A DNA stretch of 64,000 bases, taken from contig NZ_JBMVQZ010000012.1 in the NCBI RefSeq assembly GCF_049537155.1, forward strand, positions 62,001 through 126,000. The letters run 5' to 3'. Source of the stretch: Limisphaera sp049537155. Lineage in GTDB: Bacteria; Verrucomicrobiota; Verrucomicrobiia; Limisphaerales; Limisphaeraceae. The position numbers and the translations under genes are program-made. Positions 18,879-28,579 of this stretch are shown piece after piece. Below the pieces are notes generated by a model that had not been told where the DNA came from, ran no database searches, and saw nothing but the letters and a program-made list of their open reading frames with translations. Within the stretch, counting starts at the first letter, position 1, and each line of letters opens with the position of its first letter.

Positions 18879-19826
18879 ATGGAACCGGTGCGCTGGATTC
18901 GGGTGGTGGACTCGCACACGGGTGGCGAACCCACGCGCGTGGTGCTCGAAGGTGGACCGGATCTGGGCGACGGTCCGCTCTCCGAACGGCGCCGGCGGTT
19001 CGAGCAGGAATTCGATCATTACCGGTCGGCCATCGTGAACGAGCCGCGCGGCTCGGATGTGATGGTGGGCGCGCTGCTGGTGCCTCCGCAGGATCGCACG
19101 TGTGTGGCGGGGGTGATTTTTTTCAACAACGTCGGCTACCTGGGGATGTGCGGGCATGGGACAATCGGTGTGGTGGTGACGTTGGCTCATCTGGGGAGGA
19201 TCGGGCCGGGGGAACACCGCATCGAGACACCGGTGGGGGTGGTTCAGGCCAGGCTGCACGAGGACGGTCGCGTCTCGGTGGTCAACGTGCCGAGTTACCG
19301 CGTCTGCAAGGGCCATACGGTGGAGGTGCCCGGGCACGGCCCGGTGAGCGGTGACGTGGCCTGGGGCGGCAACTGGTTTTTTCTGGTGGAACGGCACGGG
19401 CTGAGTCTGGACCTGAGGCAGGTCGAGGTCTTGACGGAGTTTGCCTGGCGGGTCCGAAGGGCGGTCAATGCGCAGGGGTTTCCGGAGGTGGACCATGTCG
19501 AGCTGTACGGTCCGCCGACCCGGCCTGGTGCGAACGCGCGCAACTTTGTGCTCTGTCCCGGGGGCGCGTATGACCGGTCACCGTGCGGGACGGGCACCAG
19601 TGCGAAGCTGGCCTGTTTGGCGGGAGACGGCAAGCTGGCGGAGGGCGAGGTGTGGGTGCAGGAGAGCATCGTGGGCAGCGTTTTCGAAGGCCGGTACCGC
19701 TGGGTGGACCGCGAACGCGGTTGGATCGAGCCGACGATCACCGGCACGGCCCACGTGAACGCCGAGAGCCGGCTCCGGCTGGATCCGGCGGATCCGTTTT
19801 GCTGGGGGATCCGGGCCGGACGGTAG
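18879..19826 (+). CDS. 4-hydroxyproline 2-epimerase (proline racemase family)
   Basis: A 315-residue cofactor-independent epimerase. Both catalytic cysteines of the racemase/epimerase subgroup are present: Cys91 in GMCGHGTIG and Cys236 in SPCGTGTSAK. This excludes the trans-3-hydroxyproline dehydratase subgroup, which has Thr at the second site. The opening VRWIRVVDSHTGGEPTRVV is typical of hydroxyproline epimerases. The expected reaction converts trans-4-hydroxy-L-proline to cis-4-hydroxy-D-proline. The neighbours on the opposite, converging strand (19945-23878) encode the other three expected steps, which supports 4-hydroxyproline rather than proline. ATG 18879 is used; 17 upstream in-frame codons are discarded. 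Confidence 0.88.
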   Translation: MEPVRWIRVVDSHTGGEPTRVVLEGGPDLGDGPLSERRRRFEQEFDHYRSAIVNEPRGSDVMVGALLVPPQDRTCVAGVIFFNNVGYLGMCGHGTIGVVVTLAHLGRIGPGEHRIETPVGVVQARLHEDGRVSVVNVPSYRVCKGHTVEVPGHGPVSGDVAWGGNWFFLVERHGLSLDLRQVEVLTEFAWRVRRAVNAQGFPEVDHVELYGPPTRPGANARNFVLCPGGAYDRSPCGTGTSAKLACLAGDGKLAEGEVWVQESIVGSVFEGRYRWVDRERGWIEPTITGTAHVNAESRLRLDPADPFCWGIRAGR

Positions 19827-19944
19827 TGGCCAGAGGCCACGCCCGCTCGTAAAGGGCAATGTGCCGGACTGCCCGGGTGTCCAAGGGCTTTCGCCCAAGC
19901 CCGCCATCCGCACTCGGTTGGCTCTCGGGAGAACCCGCGACCGC

Positions 19945-21555
19945 TCAACCCGCGACCGGGTTGTCCGGACGCCCCAGCTCCGGCCGACCGTCCACGATCC
20001 GGAGGAGGCCGAGTGGGTTCTTTTCCTGCAAGGCCTCGGGCAGGGCCGCGTCGGGAAAGTTCTGGTAGCACACCGGTCGAAGGAATCGAAGAATGGCGCG
20101 GGTTCCGACAGAGGTGGATCGACCGTCCGACGTGGCGGGGTAGGGACCGCCGTGGACCATGGCGTGGCAGACTTCCACGCCGGTGGGGAAGCCGTTGAAG
20201 ACGAGTCGGCCCACCTTGAGCTCGAGCGCCTGCACCAGGTCGCGCGCCTCCAGCAGCTCTTCCGGTGTGGCGTGGATGGTGGCGGTGAGCTGGCCTTCGA
20301 TTCTTTCGGCGATCTCCAGCAGCTGGCTTCGGTCGGTGCACAACACCACGAGCGTGGAGGGGCCGAAGACCTCTTCCATGAGGGTCTCATGAGCCAGAAA
20401 AACCTCCGCCGTGGTGACCAGCAAGGCGGCGGCGGCGCGCGTGCCCACGGGATCGGCCTGCGCAAGAGGCGGCGTGAGGCGCCGGACGCCGGGGATTTTC
20501 AAGCACGCCTCCACGCCGGCGTGGTAGGCGGCGCACAGTTCGCTGGTGAGCATCACCCCCGTCGGTGTGTTTGCCATCTGCTGACTCAACTTTTCCAGGA
20601 AACGGTCGGTGTCCGGCCCGGTGGGTGCGAGGATCAATCCCGGACAGGTACAGAACTGGCCCACGCCTAGGGTAACCGATCCGTGGAGACCCGATGCGAT
20701 GGCGTCCGCCCGTTCGCGCAGGGCACCGGGCAACAGGAAGACCGGGTTGATGCTGCCCATCTCGGCGTAGACCGGGATCGGTTCGGGCCGGGCGGCCGCG
20801 GCGTCCATGAGGGCCCGACCGCCCTTGCGCGAGCCGGTGAAGCCCACGGCCTTGATCATGGGGTGCCGCACCAGCGCCTGGCCGATTTCGGTGCCGCGCC
20901 CAAACAGCAGGCTGAAGGTGCCCTCGGGCGCCTCGCATTCGCGGACAGCCTGTTGGATGAGCCGCCCGACGAGTTCGGATGTGCCCATGTGATTCTGATG
21001 GGCCTTGACAATGACGGTGCAACCGGCGGCCAGGGCGGAGGCGGTGTCGCCGCCCGCCACGGAAAAGGCCAGTGGAAAGTTGCTGCTGCTGAAGACCGCC
21101 ACGGGCCCGAGCGGGATGAGATGAGAACGGACGTCCGGTTTGGGCACGGGCTGCCGGGCGGGATCGGGGTGATCCACGCGGGCGTCCCAGCACCAGCCCT
21201 GTTCGATCAGGGAGGCAAAGAGCCGCAACTGATGGCAGGTGCGGGCCGTCTCGGCCTGAAGCCGCGGCAGCGGCAGGGCGGTTTCCAAGTGCGCGCGTTG
21301 CTGGATTTCCGGCCCGTGAGCTTCGATCTGTTCGGCGATGCGGCGCAGCAACCGGGCCCGGGCGCCGGCGGGGAACAGTCGGAACCGCCGGAAGGCCTGC
21401 CACGCCAGTTGCGCCGCCCGATCCACGTCCTCCAGGTCGGCCCAGTGGTAAGCCGGTTCTAAGGCTTCACCCGTGGCCGGGTTGATGGGGTGCATGGGCT
21501 CGCCCTTGGGCCGGGCGGTGCCGTGACCGATCAGGGAGAGGCCTTCCAGTTTCAT
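19945..21555 (-). CDS. Alpha-ketoglutaric semialdehyde (2,5-dioxovalerate) dehydrogenase
   Basis: A 536-residue aldehyde dehydrogenase. The catalytic cysteine lies in VGQFCTCPG, the general-base glutamate in YAEMGSINPVF, and the cofactor site in AVGFTGSRKGGRAL. The N-terminus (GHGTARPKGEPMHPINPATGEAL) and the SSSNFPLAFSVAGGDTASALAAGC segment mark the group that oxidises alpha-ketoglutaric semialdehyde to alpha-ketoglutarate. This is the last step of hydroxyproline (and some sugar acid) catabolism. It is the third gene of a minus-strand set after the oxidoreductase and the DapA-family protein, separated from the latter by 112 bases. Confidence 0.88.
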   Translation of the reverse strand: MKLEGLSLIGHGTARPKGEPMHPINPATGEALEPAYHWADLEDVDRAAQLAWQAFRRFRLFPAGARARLLRRIAEQIEAHGPEIQQRAHLETALPLPRLQAETARTCHQLRLFASLIEQGWCWDARVDHPDPARQPVPKPDVRSHLIPLGPVAVFSSSNFPLAFSVAGGDTASALAAGCTVIVKAHQNHMGTSELVGRLIQQAVRECEAPEGTFSLLFGRGTEIGQALVRHPMIKAVGFTGSRKGGRALMDAAAARPEPIPVYAEMGSINPVFLLPGALRERADAIASGLHGSVTLGVGQFCTCPGLILAPTGPDTDRFLEKLSQQMANTPTGVMLTSELCAAYHAGVEACLKIPGVRRLTPPLAQADPVGTRAAAALLVTTAEVFLAHETLMEEVFGPSTLVVLCTDRSQLLEIAERIEGQLTATIHATPEELLEARDLVQALELKVGRLVFNGFPTGVEVCHAMVHGGPYPATSDGRSTSVGTRAILRFLRPVCYQNFPDAALPEALQEKNPLGLLRIVDGRPELGRPDNPVAG

Positions 21556-21667
21556 GGTTCGGCAGATTCAAACGGGCACCGACGGCTTCTACAGACGGAA
21601 CGGGGCGACGCTGCCGCAGGGGCAGGTGCAGCCGGTGCGGGTTCGTGTGCCGGTGGAGGACGGCGAT

Positions 21668-22609
21668 TCATGGTCGGGAGCGCGTGCACACGGTCTTGTC
21701 CTTCGGACGGCGGGCGAGGCAGGCTCGGATGAGGTCGAGCGCGGCGCGGCGTTCCGGGCCGGTCAGGGGCAGTCGAGGCGGGCGCACCCGTTCCGAGCCG
21801 GTGCCGGTCTCCTGCTGAACCAGTTTGATGAGCTGGACGAATTTGTTGGCGGTGTCGAGCCGGAGCAACGGCAGGAACCATTCGTAAAGTTTGTCGGCGC
21901 GCGCGGCCGGCCCGCGCCGGGCCAGCTCGAAGAGAGCGACTGACTCGCGTGGCAGGGCGTTGGCCAGACCGGCGATCCAACCGACTGCGCCGGCCCGCAC
22001 GCCTTCGACGATGAGATCGTCCACACCCACCAGGAGTGCCAGGCGTTCGCCGCACCGGGCGCGCAGGGCGGTGATGCGGCGGACATCGCCGCTGGATTCC
22101 TTGACCGCATGCAGGTTGGGATGCTGTTCGGCCAGTTGGGCGATTTGTTCGGGGAGAAAATCGGTTCGATAGGCGATCGGGTTGTTGTACAGCATGCAGG
22201 AGAGCGGGGTGCTGCGCAGGACGGCGGCCACGTGCCGGGCCGTTTCCCTCGGGTCGCCGGCATAGACGTAGGGCGGCAGGATCATCAGCCCGGCACAACC
22301 GGCGCGCCCGGCTTCCCGCGCCAGTTCCACCGCTTCAGCGGTGCTGAGCGTGCCGATGCCGGCCACCACCGGTGCACGGCCCTGAAGGGCACCGACGGCG
22401 GTCTGGAGGATGGCCACTTTTTCATCGAACCGCAGGGTGGGACTTTCACCGAGGGAACCCAGAGCCACCACGCCGGTGCACCCGTTCTCCACCAACCAAC
22501 GGGCATGCCGCGCCAGAAAGTCGTGGTCCACGCGGCCTTGGGAATCGAACGGGGTCGTGATGGCGGGAAGCACTCCCTGCCAGATGGCTTCTGGTTTCGT
22601 CGGTTTCAT
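21668..22609 (-). CDS. DapA-family lyase, probable pyrroline-4-hydroxy-2-carboxylate deaminase
   Basis: A 313-residue TIM-barrel protein of the dihydrodipicolinate synthase / N-acetylneuraminate lyase family. The Schiff-base lysine is in LHAVKESSGD, the conserved tyrosine in CMLYNNPIAYRTDF, and the phosphate/carboxylate loop in ALGSLGESPTL. In hydroxyproline pathways a member of this family removes ammonia from 1-pyrroline-4-hydroxy-2-carboxylate to give alpha-ketoglutaric semialdehyde. The neighbouring genes for the preceding and following steps are the main reason for this assignment. The start is supported by GAAGG eight bases upstream. The last 13 residues form a basic tail. Confidence 0.85.
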   Translation of the reverse strand: MKPTKPEAIWQGVLPAITTPFDSQGRVDHDFLARHARWLVENGCTGVVALGSLGESPTLRFDEKVAILQTAVGALQGRAPVVAGIGTLSTAEAVELAREAGRAGCAGLMILPPYVYAGDPRETARHVAAVLRSTPLSCMLYNNPIAYRTDFLPEQIAQLAEQHPNLHAVKESSGDVRRITALRARCGERLALLVGVDDLIVEGVRAGAVGWIAGLANALPRESVALFELARRGPAARADKLYEWFLPLLRLDTANKFVQLIKLVQQETGTGSERVRPPRLPLTGPERRAALDLIRACLARRPKDKTVCTRSRP

Positions 22610-22621
22610 CGTTGGTGACCT

Positions 22622-23878
22622 TCAATTGTACCGGTCGGGCGCCAGTAAGGGAGATGTCACGACAGGCGTCCGGCCCGCAATGGCGTCGGCGATCCATTGT
22701 CCGGTGACCGGTCCGAGACTCAATCCCAACATGGCGTGACCGGCTGCAATCCACAGGTTTTCCCACCCGGCGGGCCGGCCCAGGTAGGGCAGGCCGTCGG
22801 GGGAACAGGGACGGAGTCCTGCCCATGGCGTGACGCCCTGGAAGTCCGCGGGCTGAAAATCGGTGAAATAGCGGCAGAAGGCGTTCACGATGCCGCGCAC
22901 GCGAACGGCTTGGATGGAGGGATCGTTCCCGCTCAGCTCCATCGTGCCGCCCACGCGCAGGGCACCGTTCATGGGCGTGACGGCCACGCGGGCCTCCGTG
23001 CAGATGCAACCCATCCGGGGCCGCCGCCGCGGTGCGGTCAACGTGAGGCTGTAGCCTTTGCCGGGCTGAAGCGGCAGTCGCAGGCCGAGTCCACGCGCCA
23101 GGTCGGCCGACCAGACCCCGGCGCAAAGGACGAACGCGTCGCCGTCCACTGTGGAACCGTCGCGCAGCCGGACGCCCCGAATGCGGTTGCCGTGGACCGA
23201 CCAGTCACGAACCTCGGCCTGCCAGAGGAATTGCACCCCGGCCGCCTCGGCCAGGCGCTGGAGCGCAGCCATGAAACGTTCCGGCCGCAGATGACAGTCC
23301 AGCGGGTAAAAGACCCCGCCGACCGTCCGGAGCTGCAGATCCGGATTCCGTTTCCGGACCTGATCGGCGTCGAGAACCTCGGCCGGAATCTCCAGTCCAC
23401 GGGCCTGGGCGGCGGCTTTGGCCTCTTCCTCCAGTCCGTGTTCGGTGCTGCAGAGCATGAGCAACCCCTGTTTTTCCAAGCCCAGCTCCGCTCCCGCCGT
23501 TTCTGCCAACTCCTCGAATGCGCGGCGGCTGGCCAGGTGCAGGTCGCGCAGCACCGGCGCGGCGCGCCGCACATGCGCCCGGGTGGCGGCGCGCCAGAAC
23601 CGCCAGCCCCACGACCAGAGTTCAGGGTCCCAGCGGGGACGCACGTAAAAGGGTGAATCGGGTTGGAACATCCATTTCAACGCCAGCCGTACCATGCCCG
23701 GTGCGGCCAGGGGCACGAAATGACTGGGGACGATCAGTCCGGCGTTGCCGAACGAACACCCGTCGCGTTGCGCGCCGTTGCGCTCCACCACCCGCACCTC
23801 AAACCCGCGCCGCGCGCAGTACCACGCTGCGGAGAGTCCGATTACCCCGGCCCCCACGATGACCACCCGCGGTTTCAT
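22622..23878 (-). CDS. FAD-dependent D-amino-acid dehydrogenase, probable cis-4-hydroxy-D-proline dehydrogenase
   Basis: A 418-residue DAO/DadA-type flavoprotein. The N-terminal FAD fold is VVIVGAGVIGLSAAWYCARRGFEV; further family marks are SFGNAGLIVPSHFVPLAAPG and the C-terminal GLRPCSPDGLPYLGRP and GHAMLGLSLGP. It should oxidise cis-4-hydroxy-D-proline to the pyrroline that the next gene product deaminates. No NAD-binding or extra subunits of the multi-subunit proline dehydrogenases are present, so it resembles the single-chain form. ATG 23878 is preceded by GGAG at about 11 bases. It is the first gene of the minus-strand set and lies 12 bases from the next start. Confidence 0.85.
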   Translation of the reverse strand: MKPRVVIVGAGVIGLSAAWYCARRGFEVRVVERNGAQRDGCSFGNAGLIVPSHFVPLAAPGMVRLALKWMFQPDSPFYVRPRWDPELWSWGWRFWRAATRAHVRRAAPVLRDLHLASRRAFEELAETAGAELGLEKQGLLMLCSTEHGLEEEAKAAAQARGLEIPAEVLDADQVRKRNPDLQLRTVGGVFYPLDCHLRPERFMAALQRLAEAAGVQFLWQAEVRDWSVHGNRIRGVRLRDGSTVDGDAFVLCAGVWSADLARGLGLRLPLQPGKGYSLTLTAPRRRPRMGCICTEARVAVTPMNGALRVGGTMELSGNDPSIQAVRVRGIVNAFCRYFTDFQPADFQGVTPWAGLRPCSPDGLPYLGRPAGWENLWIAAGHAMLGLSLGPVTGQWIADAIAGRTPVVTSPLLAPDRYN

Positions 23879-24168
23879 AACCCCGATTTCTCCTTCAGTG
23901 CGCCGGCCCACCCACGGTTGCTCCGGGCCTGCGGCCGTACCCGCCCCATTTGAACGGGGTTGGGCGGCCCTGGCAAATGCGTAACTGCGAACAAGAGGCC
24001 CAATGCCCCGTCCTCCCGCCTTTCTTCATCTGCGACGGTGCACCGGCGGCGACAGGTCGGCTTGCCGGTAGAAAGCGTGCGGAAGCGGTTGACCGGGAAG
24101 TCTCATCCGCCCCGAGGTCGGGCAGTGACGGGATCACCCGTCCCGCACCGGGACGTGAGCAGAAAAGC

Positions 24169-24259
24169 TGGCGGAGAGGGGGGGATTCGAACCCCCGATA
24201 CCCTTTTGGGGTACTCACGCTCTCCAGGCGTGCGCTTTCAACCACTCAGCCACCTCTCC
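24169..24259 (-). tRNA. tRNA-Ser (anticodon GGA)
   Basis: On the minus strand a 91-base tRNA with a 7-bp acceptor stem (GGAGAGG / CCTCTCC), discriminator G and encoded CCA. The D arm (TGGCTGAGTGGTTGAAAGC), anticodon loop CTGGAGA with anticodon GGA, long class II variable arm (TACCCCAAAAGGGTA) and T arm GGGGGTTCGAATCCCCC are all present. The long variable arm and the G discriminator are typical of serine tRNA. Confidence 0.96.
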
Positions 24260-24507
24260 GCTCCGATGGTCATCCATTCTCAACCACAAAAATGCGCGTC
24301 CGGCAACGTTTTTCCAGTCCTCAGAAGGGCCCGGCATGCTCGTGCGTGACCTGCGGGACTGCGTGCGGCTCCGCGTTGACCCCGCGAACCTGGATGCCGC
24401 ATGAGGACCGGCATTGCGTCCGACGCGAGCCACGTCCGTGCAGGCAGGCGCAGCCGGTTTCGTGGCGGTTTGCGCCCGGGGTGGGGGAGCGGCCTGCTCC
24501 GCCGCAT

Positions 24508-24792
24508 TCAGGCCAGGGAACGTTGGCTCGGCGACGGGCTGGGGCTCGGCCATGGACGCGGCAGGGTGGCCGTGGTCTGGCGCCGGGCAGGCCGCGGGGC
24601 GGGCGTCTTCACCGGGATCACCTCGTGCGCAAACAGTGAGGCCCATTCGAGCGCGGCCTGACGATCCGCATCGGTTCCCCCGTGCAACCGCAACCGGCCA
24701 TCCGGCCACCGGACCAGCTCGGCTTCTCCCCATCGAAACAATGTCCGGGGCGGTCGGATCCGGACCCAGATCTCTCGCAAGATGCTCTTCAT
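24508..24792 (-). CDS. Hypothetical protein, 94 residues
   Basis: The longest frame runs from 25038, but only the part from the ATG at 24790-24792 reads like protein: MKSILREIWVRIRPPR, then a mixed region with RWGEAELVRWPDGRLRLHGG and WASLFAHEVIPVK, ending in a low-complexity Pro/Ser/Arg tail. No family is recognised and no clear ribosome site precedes it. It lies just upstream of tRNA-Ser on the same strand. It could be spurious. Confidence 0.4.
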   Translation of the reverse strand: MKSILREIWVRIRPPRTLFRWGEAELVRWPDGRLRLHGGTDADRQAALEWASLFAHEVIPVKTPAPRPARRQTTATLPRPWPSPSPSPSQRSLA

Positions 24793-25223
24793 GGCCGCCA
24801 GTGTGGCATCGAGGGTGGGACAAATACGGACCAGGGGTGCGAAAATATCCACCCGTGCCCGGGGCGCCCCCTGCAAAGGTCCGTCGCGGGCCGGGCGCGG
24901 TCGGGTCGGATGCGGACCCTTCCGGCCCGGCAAGGTGTCGGTCACCCGACCCTGCCCGGTGCGTTGCCCGGGCACGGATCGTCCATTCTGCCGGGCTTGA
25001 CCTCGGGACCCGTGCGCGGCAGTCTGTGGACTGATCACTCATGAACCGCAGGAGCGGGGCGAGAACGGTGCCCGGGGCCGCGGGCTCACGGCCTGTTCGA
25101 GAGCCGGCCTGTCGAGCGGTCCGGACCCCGGCTGGATCCGGTCCTTGCCCGGCCGGGGACGACATCTGGTCCGGGCCCGGACCTGGATCTGCCCGGAATA
25201 CGGAGGTGCCCCGGACCGTTTGG
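24793..25223. other. Intergenic region before the metallophosphoesterase gene
   Basis: About 430 GC-rich bases. Frames pass through on both strands but have arginine/proline-rich, non-protein-like content. A GGAGGTG at 25202-25208 may serve the gene that follows. Confidence 0.35.
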
Positions 25224-28200
25224 ATGGCGTGGATGGCGTTGAGCGTGGGCCTGGCACTGGGTGCGGCGGGTGCGTGGGCCGATGCGCCTCCGGAGTTCGA
25301 CACCTTGGAGGAGGCTTACGCAGCGGCGGGGTTCGATCCGCGCCATCCTTCCAACGCCGTGGTGGTTTTCTTCAGCGACCCGCACATGAACCTTTGGGAG
25401 GACGTGCTCCCGATCAGCACGAATCTCGACCCCCGATTGGTGCAGATCGTCAACGCCATGGACCCGCCGCCGCGCAAGGTGATCGTGGCGGGGGACACTT
25501 CGACGACGCTGTCGCCTGTGCCAGGTTGGGTGCCGCGCGCCTGGAGCATGGAGATGGGGACCAACGAGATGCTCCACTGGCTGGCAGCCATCCGCGCCTT
25601 CACCAACGTGGCGCCGGAAGACATCGTCTGGATTCCGGGGAACCACGACCAGCTGGCCTTCGAAGAAGAGGCCGCCACCTACCGGCTGATGTATCCCCAG
25701 ATGCCGGTGCGGCAGCGACTGGACATCGCCGGGGTGCGCTTTCTGCTGTTGAACTGCGGCAATTACGGTGGGCGCAACCCGGCTCAGCAGGCATGGCTGC
25801 GCCGGGAACTGGAGCAAACGCCGTTGGAGCAACCGCTGGTGGTGGTCACGCACGTGCCGCCGTTTCATTTCCCGCCGTGGTACCGCGGAACGGCCGTGGA
25901 ACTGCGCGAACTGTTCAGTCAGCGCCCGCAACGTTGGTGGACGATGGGCGGGCATTACCACGCGCGTTCGCAGCGCGTCTACCAGCTCGGGCCAAGCACC
26001 GTGGCGTCGCTGGTGGTGGGGACCGCCAACCCCAAAAACACGAACGGGGCCTCCGACGACAGCGGGTTCGCCATTCTCTGCCTGAGCAACGGGGTACACG
26101 CGGTCCTGTACTACAGTTACAACCGGGCACGGTTCGAACTGGTGCCGCCTCCGGACTGGGACCATCCCCGGCCCTTTTACGCGGCGTTCGAGGCCGTGCC
26201 AGGGCTGATATGGCGGCGATTGAAAGCGCCCGGTCACCCGCCGGAAGTGGAGCATTTCGAGGGAGACGATGCGGTGGAATGGTACGCCTACACACGGGAA
26301 TTGCGGCTGCGGATTCCCCTGTCGCCTTTTCAGGGCCAGGCCACGCATGGGGTCCTGCTGGCGCTGTTGCCCAGTGCGGACGCCCGTGTGGAGGTGGAAA
26401 TCGGGCCCGGGGAATGGTCGCCGGTGCCCTGGGGCACCCCTTTGGAATTCGTGTACACGTTTGTAATCCCTCCGGCCCTGCGGACCCGGCCGGAACTCCA
26501 TGTCCGGTACACCAGCCGCCTCGGCGGGAATGACTTCATCGCCGGGTGGGGGCTGGTGAGCACGTCCGCGCCGCCACAGATCCGGTTCCCGCAGTTCGCG
26601 GAGGTGCCGGACCTCCACGTGCCCAGTGGCGCAACTGTGACGCTCGAGCTCCGTGCATATGTGACCAACCCGTTCGCCTCCTACGACGGGCAACGGTTCC
26701 GACTGCTCAGCGGGCCTGTCGGGGCCACGGTGGAAGAGTCCACCGGTCTGTTCGAATGGCGCGCGCCGGAGGACCCGATGGAACGCTTCTGGGACGTGAC
26801 CGTGGTCGTATCCGACACCGGCACGCCGGTGTTTTCCGCGACGCAAAGTTTCCGGATCCACACGCGCAATCGGCCCTATTTGGTGGCGTTCCCCAGGGAG
26901 GCGGTGGTGGAGGAGGGCGCGCCCTTGGAACTGGTGGCGCAGGCGGCCGGCGCGGAGCCGCTCGCCTACCGTTGGTACTTCCAAGGAGAACCTACGCCTG
27001 ACGCCGAGGCCGGCGGCCCGGTGCTGCGACTCCCCGCGGCCGATCGAAGCCGTGCGGGTTGGTACCACCTGGAGCTGAGCAATGCTCATGGCGTGGCGGC
27101 CGGCCCCGCCGTTCGGGTGGGTGTCGTCCGATCGGACGAGGTGGCGATCCGGCTGCCGGCCGGCTCCGCCTGGCACTACCACGACGGTGGTGAACCGGGC
27201 CCGACGTGGACAGCCGCTGCGGAGGGTGCGGAGGTCTGGCCCGTCGGGCGGGCCCCGCTGGGTTACGGCACGCCCGATCTGCGCACGGTATTGGGCGCAG
27301 AAAGAGCGCATCCACCTTGCACGGCCTATTTTTGGGCTCGGTTGCTGTCGCCGGAAGGGCTGCAGGCGCCGGTCAGTGGCCGGTTGTGGGTCCGGTCCGG
27401 CGCGGTGCTCTTTTGGAACGGCCGCGAAGTGTTCCGCCACCGCATGCCGCCCGGTGAAACGGCGTACGGGCCATGGGCGGAACCAGCCCCAACAGATGGC
27501 CTCGAACCGGTCGAGTTTGAAGTGCCTGTGGAGGCGGTGTTGCCGGGCACCAATCTCGTGGCGGTGCAGGTCCATCGGAGCGGGGACGGCGCACCGGCGG
27601 TGGGACTCTGGAGTTTGAATGAACCGGAGGGTCCGTGGCGCGATGCGGTGCATTGGCATCACTTTCACGCGACGGGCACGAACCTGCTGAGTCTGCCGGG
27701 CCGTGTGGGCAATTGTGTCTCCAACACCGGGTCGGCCACCAGTTGGTTGGAGACGCCCTTCCATCCCCAACAGCGGGTCAGGGGGCCCTTCACCGTGGGC
27801 GGCTGGGTGGCTTACGGATGGCGCTCGGGCGACGACCCGGCCGGCACCATCCTCGAGCGCCCCGGCGAGTTTCGGCTCTACTACACCGGCACGCGGATCA
27901 ACCGGTTCCGATTCCGCGTGGGTGACACGGAGGTCCAAAATGAAACCTCCGGCACGCGGCCCGGCCAATGGCGCTGGCTGGTCGCCTGGTTCGATGGAGA
28001 AAAAGCGAACCTGCAGGTGGACCAGGGCCCGATCTCCAGCGTGCCCGCCACCCTGCCCACAGGTACCACCCAACCGTTGCGCGCGCTGCGGTGCGACGGG
28101 CCCTCGGGCGGGCTGGCGGCGGACGAACTGTTTTACTTCCCGCGCGTGCTGACGGCCGAAGAACGGACCTCCCTGTATCTGTCGGGTCTAGAAGCCGCGA

Positions 28201-28487
28201 AGACCTTCCATCCGGGAGCGCTGCTTTTCGATTTGGAGCTGATGGCCCGGGTGTCTCGCCCGGCCGGCTCACCGCTGCGCCTCGGGGTGCGCCCGGCGGG
28301 CCGGCCGGGAAGCTGGGACTTGGTGGTGCCGGGGGCGGAATTCGCCACGTCATTGTGGCTCTCCACGAATCTGATGGACTGGATCCCGGTCTGGCACCGG
28401 CCTGCTGGTGCGCCCACGGCCACTTGGGCGTTGCCTGATCCTCCCGCTCCGTTCCCCGAGTTCTACCAGTTGCGCGCCGGGCCGTGA
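25224..28487 (+). CDS. Very large secreted metallophosphoesterase with Ig-like and LamG-like domains
   Basis: An exported protein of about 1087 residues. A signal peptide (MAWMALSVGLALGAAGAWA) leads into a calcineurin-type phosphoesterase domain. Its metal motifs are present in order: FFSDPHMN (DxH), VAGDTST (GD), IPGNHDQ (GNHD), VTHVPPFH and GGHYHARS (GHxH). After about residue 370 come beta-rich domains, an Ig-like domain (GAEPLAYRWYFQG to GWYHLELSNAHGV), a jelly-roll stretch and a LamG-like domain (RVRGPFTVGGWVAYGW). The end is a verrucomicrobial C-terminal module (SWDLVVPGAEFATSLWLSTNLMDWIPV and FYQLRAGP, which I split). The substrate is unknown. The frame is open from 25041. GTG 25206 directly follows GGAG, and ATG 25224 best fits the signal peptide. 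Confidence 0.82.
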   Translation: MAWMALSVGLALGAAGAWADAPPEFDTLEEAYAAAGFDPRHPSNAVVVFFSDPHMNLWEDVLPISTNLDPRLVQIVNAMDPPPRKVIVAGDTSTTLSPVPGWVPRAWSMEMGTNEMLHWLAAIRAFTNVAPEDIVWIPGNHDQLAFEEEAATYRLMYPQMPVRQRLDIAGVRFLLLNCGNYGGRNPAQQAWLRRELEQTPLEQPLVVVTHVPPFHFPPWYRGTAVELRELFSQRPQRWWTMGGHYHARSQRVYQLGPSTVASLVVGTANPKNTNGASDDSGFAILCLSNGVHAVLYYSYNRARFELVPPPDWDHPRPFYAAFEAVPGLIWRRLKAPGHPPEVEHFEGDDAVEWYAYTRELRLRIPLSPFQGQATHGVLLALLPSADARVEVEIGPGEWSPVPWGTPLEFVYTFVIPPALRTRPELHVRYTSRLGGNDFIAGWGLVSTSAPPQIRFPQFAEVPDLHVPSGATVTLELRAYVTNPFASYDGQRFRLLSGPVGATVEESTGLFEWRAPEDPMERFWDVTVVVSDTGTPVFSATQSFRIHTRNRPYLVAFPREAVVEEGAPLELVAQAAGAEPLAYRWYFQGEPTPDAEAGGPVLRLPAADRSRAGWYHLELSNAHGVAAGPAVRVGVVRSDEVAIRLPAGSAWHYHDGGEPGPTWTAAAEGAEVWPVGRAPLGYGTPDLRTVLGAERAHPPCTAYFWARLLSPEGLQAPVSGRLWVRSGAVLFWNGREVFRHRMPPGETAYGPWAEPAPTDGLEPVEFEVPVEAVLPGTNLVAVQVHRSGDGAPAVGLWSLNEPEGPWRDAVHWHHFHATGTNLLSLPGRVGNCVSNTGSATSWLETPFHPQQRVRGPFTVGGWVAYGWRSGDDPAGTILERPGEFRLYYTGTRINRFRFRVGDTEVQNETSGTRPGQWRWLVAWFDGEKANLQVDQGPISSVPATLPTGTTQPLRALRCDGPSGGLAADELFYFPRVLTAEERTSLYLSGLEAAKTFHPGALLFDLELMARVSRPAGSPLRLGVRPAGRPGSWDLVVPGAEFATSLWLSTNLMDWIPVWHRPAGAPTATWALPDPPAPFPEFYQLRAGP

Positions 28488-28579
28488 TGGAATCGCGCAT
28501 CCCCTGCAGGGCCCGGCCTACGCGTCCGGGCCGGCTTCTCATGGCGCGGGCGGTCAGGTGGGGGCAAACTGGGGCGGCA

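Noticed and set aside
19826..19840. Hairpin GTGGCC-AGA-GGCCAC as a terminator for the epimerase gene
   Set aside because: The stem is only 6 bp, includes the stop codon and is not followed by a T tract.
25086..28073. 995-residue open frame on the minus strand
   Set aside because: Antisense to the metallophosphoesterase; its translation is Arg/His/Gln-rich with no motif.
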